Assembly: GCA_903930745.1 (NCBI GenBank)
Contig: CAIYZX010000304.1
Span: forward strand, 1 to 7,100
Length of the DNA: 7,100 bases
Direction: 5' to 3'
Source of the DNA: an uncultured Chloroflexota bacterium
GTDB taxonomy: Bacteria > Chloroflexota > Limnocylindria > Limnocylindrales > CSP1-4
This document shows, in pieces, positions 1 to 5,154 of the stretch (the first letter of the stretch is position 1; every line of letters begins with the position of its first letter). The notes below the pieces were generated by a model. The model ran no database searches and had not been told where the DNA came from. It saw only the letters and a program-made list of their open reading frames with translations. The position numbers were made by a program, and so were the translations under genes.

Positions 1-287
1 AGGTCGCAGTTGGCAGCGCCCATCTCCCGCTCGATGGCCGCCTGGTAGTCCGCCGTGATGAAGCTGTTTGCGTGCGTGGCGGCGAAGTTCGCGCCAACGC
101 GTGCGGCGTTGTCCGCGCTGACCACGGCAAGGAAGATGCGCCCGAAGTCGATCCCGAAGAGGACGACGAGGAGGAGCACGGGGAGGACGAGGGCAAACTC
201 CACCAGCGTCTGTCCGCGGTGTCGGTAGGCGGACCGGCGCTCCTGGCCCCCGATGCAGGTGTCCGTGTGCTGGAGCTGCAAGGCCAT
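1..287 (-). CDS. TadE-like pilus/secretion protein, N-terminal part (partial)
   Basis: The gene is read on the minus strand from ATG at 287 and is cut by the left edge after 95 codons. Residues 1-24 are a basic, polar leader. They are followed by GQTLVEFALVLPVLLLVVLF (residues 25-44) and then GIDFGRIF. This Gly-Gln-x-x-Val-Glu-Phe-Ala start running into one hydrophobic helix is the hallmark of TadE-like pseudopilins. In known members these are processed by a prepilin peptidase and act with the Tad/Flp pilus or Tad-type secretion machinery at the cell membrane. An in-frame TAA nine codons upstream of the ATG (312-314) limits the start, and no strong ribosome binding site is visible. The rest of the protein and any partner tad genes lie outside the window. 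The family call is good; whether it is TadE, TadF or a stand-alone TadE-like protein cannot be told. Confidence 0.82.
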   Translation of the reverse strand, partial: MALQLQHTDTCIGGQERRSAYRHRGQTLVEFALVLPVLLLVVLFGIDFGRIFLAVVSADNAARVGANFAATHANSFITADYQAAIEREMGAANCD

Positions 288-330
288 GGGCGGAATGGTT
301 CGAGCAGGACCTTACAGGCGTCCTTGCAGT

Positions 331-406
331 GGTGCCTCGGTGACGTGGGGCACCTACGCAGAGTTACGTAGGTCGTTCGGGGGACGCTGTAGGCGGACGC
401 CTACAG
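331..406. promoter_or_regulatory. Cluster of three inverted repeats between divergent tadE-like and mmuM genes
   Basis: The 163 bases between the two divergent starts (288-450) must hold both promoters. Three inverted repeats lie here. GGTGCC (331-336) pairs with GGCACC (349-354). ACCTACG (352-358) pairs with CGTAGGT (367-373). CTGTAGGC (387-394) pairs with GCCTACAG (399-406) around a 4-base loop. The last two share the half-site CCTAC/GTAGG, giving four copies starting at 353, 368, 389 and 400. This fits operator sites for a dimeric regulator, or an RNA hairpin in the mmuM leader 45 bases before its ATG. No convincing -35/-10 pair could be placed on either strand. The repeats are seen directly; the function is inferred. 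Confidence 0.4.
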
Positions 407-450
407 GTGTTGCCCGTGTGCTGCTGCGGCGCCTCTGGCACCATGCGTCC

Positions 451-1398
451 ATGCCGCTCTCCACGATTGCCGATGTGCTCGCGCGCGAGGGCGCGCTCCT
501 GCTCGATGGCGGGATGTCCAACCAGCTGGAGGCCCAGGGCGCGGACCTCTCCGACGCCCTCTGGTCCGCGCGCCTGCTCCTGGACGACCCGGTCCAGGTG
601 GTCAGGGCCCATCTCGCCTACTTCCGGGCCGGCGCCCGCGTGGCCACCACGGCGTCCTACCAGGCGTCCTTCGAGGGCTTCGCGACGCGCGGCCTGGACC
701 GTGACGGCGCCTCCGCGCTGCTACGCCGTTCCGTGGAGCTTGGCGACGAGGCTCGCGAGCAGGCCCGTGCCGAGGGGATCACCGCGCCCCTGTTCGTCGC
801 GGCCTCCGTGGGGCCCTACGGCGCGATGCTGGCGGACGGCTCCGAGTACCGCGGCAACTACGGCCGCTCCGTGGCGCAGCTCGCGGACTTCCACCGTGAC
901 CGGCTCGCCGTCCTCGCGGCCGCGGGGCCGGACCTGCTGGCGTTCGAGACAATCCCCGAGCTGGAGGAGGCGGTCGCCGTCGCGGGCCTGCTGGCGGAAC
1001 CGGAGGTTGCGCGCGGCCTGTCCGCGTGGGTCTCGTTCTCGTGCGCGGACGGCGGCCACATCCGCAGTGGCGTTCCCGTGGAGGAGGCGGTGGCCGCGGT
1101 CGCCGGCTCCCCTGGGCTCATCGCGGTGGGCTTCAACTGCACCGCCCCGGAGCACGCGGACGAGCTGGTGGAGCGGTTCGGCGCGGCGAGCGGTCTGCCG
1201 GTGGTGGTGTATCCCAACAGCGGCGAGGGCTGGGATCCCGTCAACCGCCGCTGGACCGGCGCCGGCGCCAGGCTGGACGCTGCCGCAGCAGCCCGCTGGA
1301 GAGCCGCCGGGGCAGGTCTCATCGGCGGTTGCTGCCGCGTGACCCCGGACCAGATCGCAGAGCTTGGCGCAGGGCTGGGCCCGGCTGGGCGAGAATAG
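451..1398 (+). CDS. mmuM: Homocysteine S-methyltransferase (MmuM-type)
   Basis: This enzyme transfers a methyl group from S-methylmethionine, or S-adenosylmethionine, to homocysteine to make methionine in the cytoplasm. The 315-residue product matches the usual length of about 310. Visible family motifs are LLLDGGMSNQLEAQGADL (17-34; the E. coli-type proteins have LDGALATELE here), ALWSA (36-40), TTASYQASFEGF (66-77), ASVGPYGA (118-125) and FETIPE (165-170). The three zinc ligands are Cys230 in VGFNC and Cys294-Cys295 in GGCCR near the C-terminus. All three are present, so the enzyme should be active. I chose ATG 451 because the family N-terminus begins just before the LDG motif; no Shine-Dalgarno site precedes it, and a GTG at 418 is an alternative. 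No SMM permease or methionine synthase is adjacent. The lipoprotein gene follows after 37 bases and may be co-transcribed. Confidence 0.9.
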   Translation: MPLSTIADVLAREGALLLDGGMSNQLEAQGADLSDALWSARLLLDDPVQVVRAHLAYFRAGARVATTASYQASFEGFATRGLDRDGASALLRRSVELGDEAREQARAEGITAPLFVAASVGPYGAMLADGSEYRGNYGRSVAQLADFHRDRLAVLAAAGPDLLAFETIPELEEAVAVAGLLAEPEVARGLSAWVSFSCADGGHIRSGVPVEEAVAAVAGSPGLIAVGFNCTAPEHADELVERFGAASGLPVVVYPNSGEGWDPVNRRWTGAGARLDAAAAARWRAAGAGLIGGCCRVTPDQIAELGAGLGPAGRE

Positions 1399-1424
1399 GC
1401 GCCACCAGGTGCCCGGCCCCACCC

Positions 1425-1430
1425 AGGAGA
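1425..1430 (+). promoter_or_regulatory. Ribosome binding site of the lipoprotein gene
   Basis: AGGAGA sits 5 bases before GTG 1436. It decides this start over an in-frame ATG at 1364, which would lie inside the end of mmuM and bury the signal peptide behind 24 extra residues. It is the best Shine-Dalgarno match in the window. Confidence 0.75.
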
Positions 1431-1435
1431 TCAAC

Positions 1436-2119
1436 GTGACCCGTCGCCGTCCCGCCCTCGTCGCAGCGCTCACGCTCGCCGCCACCCTGCTGGTCGCAGC
1501 CTGCGGTGGCGGCGCCCCCAGCGCCTCGCCCGGGGCCACGGCCACCCCCACAGCGATGCCGCCCGGGACGTACACCTCGACGGGCTTCACGCCCAAGGTC
1601 ACGTACACCGTTGGCAACGGCTGGCTGGTGGCCCGCGACATCGACGGCTACCTGGCGATCCAGCCGGCCGGTGCGGACACCGGTGGTGTCTTCATCTTCA
1701 AGGGAGCCAAGGCGGCGAGCCAGGACGCGTCCTGTCCGGCCAGCCCGGAACCCAACATCGGGTCCACGTCCGTTGAGATGGTGGCCTGGATCCGCAGCCT
1801 CAAGGGCCTCCAGGTGAGCAGCCCGGCGATGGCCACTGTCTTCGGTCTCCCGGCCACCTCGCTGGACATCTCCCTGCAGCCCGGCTGGACGCAGTCATGC
1901 GCCTTCGCGAGCGGCCTGCCCACCGTGCCCCTGATCATGAGCTCCGTCATCGACCACTGGGTGGTGGTGGACAACGAGCGCCTGCGCCTCTTCCTCGTGG
2001 ACGTGCCCAACCAGGGGACGATCCTCGTGGACATCGACGCGTTCGACGGGACGGTCTTCGACAGCCTCGTCGCGGACGCGATGCCCATCGTCAAGAGCCT
2101 GACGCTCGCCGGCCAGTGA
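1436..2119 (+). CDS. Secreted lipoprotein of unknown function
   Basis: The 227-residue product has a lipoprotein signal peptide: TRRR at the N-terminus, a hydrophobic stretch at 8-22 and the lipobox LVAAC with the lipidated Cys at 23. A Gly/Ala/Ser/Pro/Thr-rich linker follows (24-44), as expected for tethering a domain outside the membrane. The rest (about 45-225) looks like one soluble domain rich in short beta strands, with Cys100 and Cys155 as a possible disulfide. Conserved-looking parts are TPKVTYTVGNGWLVA (52-66) and the C-terminal DAMPIVKSLTL (214-224). I do not recognise an enzyme or ligand-binding motif. The start is GTG 1436, chosen because AGGAGA (1425-1430) lies 5 bases upstream; the frame is open further upstream but lacks signal-peptide character. 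Its stop overlaps the glycosyltransferase start, suggesting translational coupling. Confidence 0.78.
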   Translation: MTRRRPALVAALTLAATLLVAACGGGAPSASPGATATPTAMPPGTYTSTGFTPKVTYTVGNGWLVARDIDGYLAIQPAGADTGGVFIFKGAKAASQDASCPASPEPNIGSTSVEMVAWIRSLKGLQVSSPAMATVFGLPATSLDISLQPGWTQSCAFASGLPTVPLIMSSVIDHWVVVDNERLRLFLVDVPNQGTILVDIDAFDGTVFDSLVADAMPIVKSLTLAGQ

Positions 2120-2832
2120 CCGGCGCCGTGGCCGGGCTCCGCGTCCTCGCGCTGGTCCCCGGCTACCAGGAGGGGCCCAGGATCGCGGCCGTGGTCACGG
2201 GCGCTCTCGCGAACCTGCCGGTCCTGGTGGTGGACGACGGCTCCACGGACGACACGGCGGCGCAGGCAGAGGCCGCGGGCGCGCGCGTGATCCGCCAGGT
2301 CCCGAACGCCGGCAAGGGCGCGGCGCTGCGGGCGGGCTTCCGGGTGGCGCTGGACGAGGGCTGGGACGCCGTGGTCACCCTGGACGCGGACGGCCAGCAC
2401 GATCCAGCCGAGATCCCCCGGTTCCTGGAGGCATTGCGGGCCGGAGCGGCCCAGGGCGATGCGGCGGCACCGGAGCTGGTCATCGGCCGGCGTGACTTCG
2501 GCCTGATGCCGCCGGTGCGCCGGCTCGCGAACACCATCGGCACCGCCGCGTTCTCCTGGGCCGTGGGCCGGCACATCCCGGACAACCAGTCCGGCTACCG
2601 GCTCCTTGGCCTGCGACTCATGGCGGCCATGCTGAACTCGCAGGAGCGCGGCTTCGAGTTCGAGGTGGAGATGATCGCCGTCTGCCTGCGGCGAGGCTGG
2701 CCGCTCGCCTGGGTCCCCATCAGCACCATCTACGCCGGCGCGCCCAGCCACGTGAAGCCCATGACCCATGTGCGCCACTTTGTGCGTGCCACGCGGGCGG
2801 CCCGGCACCTGATGCACGAGCAGGACGGATAA
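2116..2832 (+). CDS. Family 2 glycosyltransferase (dolichyl-phosphate-mannose-synthase-like)
   Basis: The 238-residue product is a single GT2 (GT-A fold) domain. It begins with LRVLALVPGYQEG (8-20), then VVDDGSTDDT (38-47) for nucleotide-sugar binding, NAGKGAALRAGF (64-75) and VVTLDADGQHDP (86-97), which carries the metal-binding DAD motif. IGRRD (123-127) and DNQSGYRLL (156-164) complete the pattern of polyprenyl-phosphate mannosyl/glucosyltransferase-like enzymes. No transmembrane helix is evident, so it should act at the cytoplasmic face, moving a sugar from NDP-sugar to a lipid carrier or other acceptor; neither substrate can be told from sequence. The start is GTG 2116, whose GTGA overlaps the lipoprotein stop by four bases. 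There is no clear Shine-Dalgarno site, which fits coupling; GTG 2128 is the alternative. The link to an upstream lipoprotein hints at an envelope role. Confidence 0.85.
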   Translation: MTGAVAGLRVLALVPGYQEGPRIAAVVTGALANLPVLVVDDGSTDDTAAQAEAAGARVIRQVPNAGKGAALRAGFRVALDEGWDAVVTLDADGQHDPAEIPRFLEALRAGAAQGDAAAPELVIGRRDFGLMPPVRRLANTIGTAAFSWAVGRHIPDNQSGYRLLGLRLMAAMLNSQERGFEFEVEMIAVCLRRGWPLAWVPISTIYAGAPSHVKPMTHVRHFVRATRAARHLMHEQDG

Positions 2833-2847
2833 GGCTTCTTCATCGGC

Positions 2848-2870
2848 CGTCCACGCGTTCTCCGCGGACG
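2848..2870 (+). terminator. Terminator-like hairpin after the glycosyltransferase gene
   Basis: Fifteen bases after the stop, CGTC (2848-2851) and CGCG (2854-2857) pair with CGCG (2863-2866) and GACG (2867-2870) around a TTCTC loop, with a 2-base CA bulge. There is no T-run after it, so it may only pause transcription or protect the transcript end. It is GC-rich and could occur by chance here. Confidence 0.25.
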
Positions 2871-2880
2871 TGCGTCATCC

Positions 2881-2890
2881 TGTGCGCACA
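2881..2890. promoter_or_regulatory. Perfect palindrome upstream of the S41 protease gene
   Basis: TGTGCGCACA is a perfect 10-base palindrome located 48 bases before the chosen ATG at 2939. Its place in the 106-base gap before the protease gene is right for an operator, but no promoter elements could be placed around it with confidence. Confidence 0.2.
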
Positions 2891-2938
2891 CCCCTCGTGG
2901 CATCCGCCACGGCGTCCCTGCACCGCGAGCGCGAGACC

Positions 2939-4387
2939 ATGACCGAACCCACCGCCGATCAGACTCCGCAGACCCCCCAGCCGCCTGCCGCGCCCTCCGC
3001 GTACGGCACGCCCGGCACCTCGGACTACCCGCCCGCCTGGGCGCCGCCGCGCCCCGACGCGGCGTACGGCGTGCACGCGGCCCCCGTCCAGTCCGCCGGC
3101 CAGGGCTGGGGTGGCGGCACCATGTCCCGTGGCCTCGTCGCGGTGCTGGCCCCGGTCCTCGCCGTGGTCATGTTCGCCTGCGGCGTCTTCGCGGAGCGGA
3201 CGCTCTTCAGCCCAGGCGGCCAGCCCATCGGTCCCGGCGCCACAGCGGATGCAGGTGCCACCCCGCGCCCGTCCGATGCGGCCAGCGAGCTGGAGCTCGT
3301 GGAGGAGGCCTGGGCGGACATCCAGGAGAACTACGTGGACGCGCAGGGCCTGGACAACCAGGAGCTGGCGTATGGCGCCATCCGCGGCATGGTGGACGCG
3401 GTGGGCGACGAGGGCCACACGATCTTCATGACGGCCGAAGAGGCCAAGGCGCAGGACCAGTCGCTCTCGGGCACGTTCGTGGGCATCGGCGTGCAGGTGG
3501 ACGAGCGGGACGGCTGGACCACGATCGTCTCGATCATCCCCAACACCCCGGCCGAGGAGGCCGGCCTCCAGCGCGGCGACCAGATCAAGGCCGTGGACGG
3601 CGTGTCCATGGAGGGGAAGCCGCTCGAGGACGTGGTCTCGAAGGTTCGGGGCCCGGAGGGCGAGAAGGTGACCCTCACGATCGGTCGGGCCGGCGTGGCG
3701 GACCTGGACATCACGATCACCCGCCGCAAGTTCGACCTGCCGCTGGTCTCCTGGGCGATGGTCCCGGGCCGCACCGTGGCGATGATCCGGCTGGACCAGT
3801 TCAGCACGGGCGCCACCAAGGCGATGAAGGACGCCATCACGGCGGCCAAGGGCAAGGGCGCCACCGCGATCATCCTTGACCTGCGCGGGAACCCGGGCGG
3901 ATACGTGAACGAGGCCATCGGCGTGGCCAGCCAGTTCGTGGGCGACGGCAACGTCTACACGTCCTTCGATCGCGGCGGCAAGGAGAAGGACCAGCCGGTG
4001 GAGGCCGGCGGGCTCGCCACGGACATCCCGCTCGTGGTGCTCGCGGACGAGGGGACCGCGTCCTCCGGCGAGATCGTCACCGGGTGCATCCAGGATGCCG
4101 GGCGCGCGAAGGTGGTGGGCGTCAAGACGTTCGGCACCGGGACCGTGCTGGGCCGCTTCGATCTCGCGGACGGCTCCGTGCTGCGAATCGGCGTGGAGCG
4201 CTGGCTCACCCGCGCCGGGCGGCCGATCTGGCACGAGGGCCTGGAGCCGGACGTGAAGGTGGAGCTGCCGTCCGAGGTTGGGCCGCTCACGCCGGGCCAG
4301 TTGCTCGAGATGTCCGCGGCGGACCTGGCGGCGACGAAGGACGTCCAGGTGCTGAAGGCGCTGGAGCTGCTGGCCGGCAAGGGCTGA
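2939..4387 (+). CDS. Membrane-anchored S41 (CtpA-like) processing protease with PDZ domain; catalytic Lys replaced by Thr
   Basis: The 482-residue product has a Pro-rich cytoplasmic tail (1-60), one transmembrane helix (about 64-85), a linker, a helical region (117-175), a PDZ domain (about 177-262) and an S41 peptidase domain (about 266-442). Known relatives cleave proteins from their C-termini outside the membrane. Family marks are LDLRGNPGGYV (313-323), DEGTASSGEI (370-379) with the nucleophile Ser375, and QDAG with Asp386. Ser-to-Asp spacing of 11 matches E. coli Tsp (Ser430, Asp441). The expected Lys at Ser+25, in the FGKG motif, is Thr400 (TFGTGTV). Lys396, four residues earlier, is the only nearby candidate. 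It may therefore be a variant or inactive protease. ATG 2939 was chosen because the Pro-rich region keeps the codon style of the gene; GTG 2870 and ATG 3122 are alternatives. The gene seems to be transcribed alone. Confidence 0.9.
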   Translation: MTEPTADQTPQTPQPPAAPSAYGTPGTSDYPPAWAPPRPDAAYGVHAAPVQSAGQGWGGGTMSRGLVAVLAPVLAVVMFACGVFAERTLFSPGGQPIGPGATADAGATPRPSDAASELELVEEAWADIQENYVDAQGLDNQELAYGAIRGMVDAVGDEGHTIFMTAEEAKAQDQSLSGTFVGIGVQVDERDGWTTIVSIIPNTPAEEAGLQRGDQIKAVDGVSMEGKPLEDVVSKVRGPEGEKVTLTIGRAGVADLDITITRRKFDLPLVSWAMVPGRTVAMIRLDQFSTGATKAMKDAITAAKGKGATAIILDLRGNPGGYVNEAIGVASQFVGDGNVYTSFDRGGKEKDQPVEAGGLATDIPLVVLADEGTASSGEIVTGCIQDAGRAKVVGVKTFGTGTVLGRFDLADGSVLRIGVERWLTRAGRPIWHEGLEPDVKVELPSEVGPLTPGQLLEMSAADLAATKDVQVLKALELLAGKG

Positions 4388-4407
4388 GCCGGCACCCCGC
4401 AGCCGGC
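4388..4407 (+). terminator. Possible terminator hairpin directly after the S41 gene
   Basis: GCCGGC (4388-4393) begins on the base after the TGA and pairs with GCCGGC (4402-4407) around an 8-base loop. The 6-pair stem is all G-C but no T-run follows, only ATTGG. It is a weak candidate on its own. Confidence 0.25.
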
Positions 4408-4462
4408 ATTGGAGCGTGCCGCGCGCGCCTGAGCCCGAGCCCGCACTCGCACCGGCCCCCGG

Positions 4463-4486
4463 TGGCAGACCCGCCGGGAATCGAAC
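4463..4486 (-). other. tRNA 3'-end-like sequence (T-loop, acceptor strand and CCA) without a tRNA body
   Basis: On the minus strand this reads GTTCGATT, then CCCGG, then CGGGTCT, then G, then CCA. This is exactly the spacing of a tRNA from base 53 to the 3' end: a 7-base T-loop, 5 bases of T-stem, 7 bases of acceptor stem, a discriminator and an encoded CCA. The other strand of the T-stem is missing, because the bases before it belong to a perfect hairpin at 4485-4510. No anticodon arm or D arm can be folded upstream. It could be a leftover tRNA end, for example an old integration scar, part of a structured RNA, or chance. What is seen is the match; its origin is inferred. Confidence 0.4.
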
Positions 4487-4510
4487 GACCCCCGGCGAAC
4501 CGGGGGTCGT
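4485..4510. terminator. Perfect 11-pair hairpin with UUCG loop between convergent genes
   Basis: ACGACCCCCGG (4485-4495) pairs perfectly with CCGGGGGTCGT (4500-4510). On the minus strand the 4-base loop is TTCG, a very stable RNA tetraloop; on the plus strand it is CGAA. It lies between the convergent ends of the S41 protease (4387) and the zinc-ribbon gene (4577), where a bidirectional terminator is expected. Neither side carries a real T-run; the minus side continues TCGATTCCC. It is by far the strongest stem in the window. Confidence 0.55.
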
Positions 4511-4541
4511 GACGAGGTCTGGGTCAGCGCTGCCGGGCGAT

Positions 4542-4557
4542 CAGGCCGTGAAGCCTG
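4542..4557 (-). terminator. Small hairpin just downstream of the zinc-ribbon gene
   Basis: CAGGC (4542-4546) and GCCTG (4553-4557) form a 5-pair stem with a 6-base loop, 19 bases beyond the minus-strand stop at 4577. No T-run follows. It may add to termination together with the stronger hairpin at 4485-4510. Confidence 0.2.
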
Positions 4558-4576
4558 TCACCGGCTGCGCGCCGGA

Positions 4577-4924
4577 CTAGCGGCGGGACTGGAAGCAGTC
4601 GCTGCAGTAGACCGGGCGGGCGCCGCTGGGGCGGAACGGGACCTGGGTCTCGCGGCCGCAGGACGAGCAGGTGGCCGCGAACATCTCGCGGGGGCCGCGC
4701 GAAGCGCCGCCGCCGAAGCCGCCGCTGCGGGAGCCGCCGCCGAAGCCGCCGCCACCACCGAAGGAGGACCCGCTGTCACCGCGCTGCGCCTTGCGGGCGG
4801 CACGGCAGGTGGGGCAGCGGCGCGGCTCGGTGAAGCCGCGCTCCGTGTAGAAGTCCTGCTCGGACGCGGTGAAGGTGAACGACTGGTTGCAGTCAGAGCA
4901 GGTGAGCGTCTTGTCGACGGCCAT
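4577..4924 (-). CDS. Small double zinc-ribbon protein (zf-trcl-like plus CxxC-x17-CxxC domain)
   Basis: The 115-residue product has two predicted zinc ribbons joined by a Gly-rich linker. The first (about 4-44) carries Cys9, Cys12, Cys37 and Cys40 with the family pattern DKTLTCSDCNQSFTFTASEQ and GF-x-EPRRCPTCR. The Gly/Ser/Phe-rich linker spans 51-76. The second (81-115) has Cys86, Cys89, Cys107 and Cys110 with exactly 17 residues between the CxxC pairs and ends in YCSDCFQSRR. Such proteins are widespread in several phyla and have no established function; binding nucleic acid or a ribosome-associated role is plausible but unproven. ATG 4924 is chosen because AGGAG lies about 12 bases upstream (minus strand, 4937-4941) and the family starts at MAVDKTL-like residues. 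The frame stays open to 5029, but those residues are unlike the family. It is transcribed divergently from the molybdate regulator. Confidence 0.85.
   Translation of the reverse strand: MAVDKTLTCSDCNQSFTFTASEQDFYTERGFTEPRRCPTCRAARKAQRGDSGSSFGGGGGFGGGSRSGGFGGGASRGPREMFAATCSSCGRETQVPFRPSGARPVYCSDCFQSRR
4706..4752. repeat. Exact 20-base direct repeat inside the Gly-rich linker
   Basis: GCCGCCGCCGAAGCCGCCGC occurs at 4706-4725 and again at 4733-4752, a 27-base (nine-codon) shift. It encodes Gly-Phe-Gly runs in the linker of the zinc-ribbon protein. The period keeps the reading frame, so copy number could vary by slippage without breaking the gene, changing only linker length. Confidence 0.6.
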
Positions 4925-5021
4925 TGGTGCGATCCACTCCTGGAACTTGTACTTGTGCAACGGGGTTCTGATCTGCCCCGGCTGGTCCGGGAAGTGGATC
5001 GAGTCTGCCGCAGCTGAAACT

Positions 5022-5132
5022 TGTCGCACGGGCGACAGCCAGTGCGGAGCCGAGGATACAGGCTAATGGGCGCCACGTCGCCCCTTCTGCAAACCTCAGT
5101 TGTGGAGTCCCGATATCTAGACATTCACGTCT
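5022..5132. promoter_or_regulatory. Divergent control region between the zinc-ribbon gene and the molybdate regulator
   Basis: The 230 bases at 4925-5154 separate two divergent starts. Three short inverted repeats are visible: TGTCGC/GCGACA (5022-5027 with 5032-5037), GGGCG/CGCCC (5068-5072 with 5079-5083) and AGAC/GTCT (5119-5122 with 5129-5132). The last lies next to the AT-richer GATATC (5112-5117), 23 bases before ATG 5155, and would be the natural place for a site bound by the HTH-Mop regulator itself. It does not match the E. coli ModE consensus. No strong -35/-10 pair was found. The base composition is less GC-rich than the genes around it, as promoters often are. Confidence 0.3.
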
Positions 5133-5154
5133 GCGATGCGGCATTCTGCCCGCC

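Noticed and set aside
253..450. Extension of the mmuM frame upstream of ATG 451
   Set aside because: The extra 66 residues do not resemble the family, overlap the start of the divergent tadE-like gene and run through the inverted-repeat region.
1648..2817. Long minus-strand frame (389 codons) across the lipoprotein and glycosyltransferase genes
   Set aside because: It is a shadow of two real plus-strand genes, and its composition is typical of antisense GC-rich frames.
2840..4234. Very long open frame (464 codons) on the minus strand across the S41 gene
   Set aside because: It lies antisense to a clear protease with PDZ and S41 motifs. Its product is rich in Arg, His, Gly and Ala without any domain, as expected for antisense frames in GC-rich DNA.
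4463..4538. A complete tRNA gene on the minus strand
   Set aside because: The T-stem partner, anticodon arm and D arm are absent; the bases where they should be form a perfect 11-pair hairpin.
4925..5029. N-terminal extension of the zinc-ribbon protein by 35 residues
   Set aside because: A ribosome binding site precedes ATG 4924 and the domain begins right after it; the extension has less GC-biased third positions and no family match.
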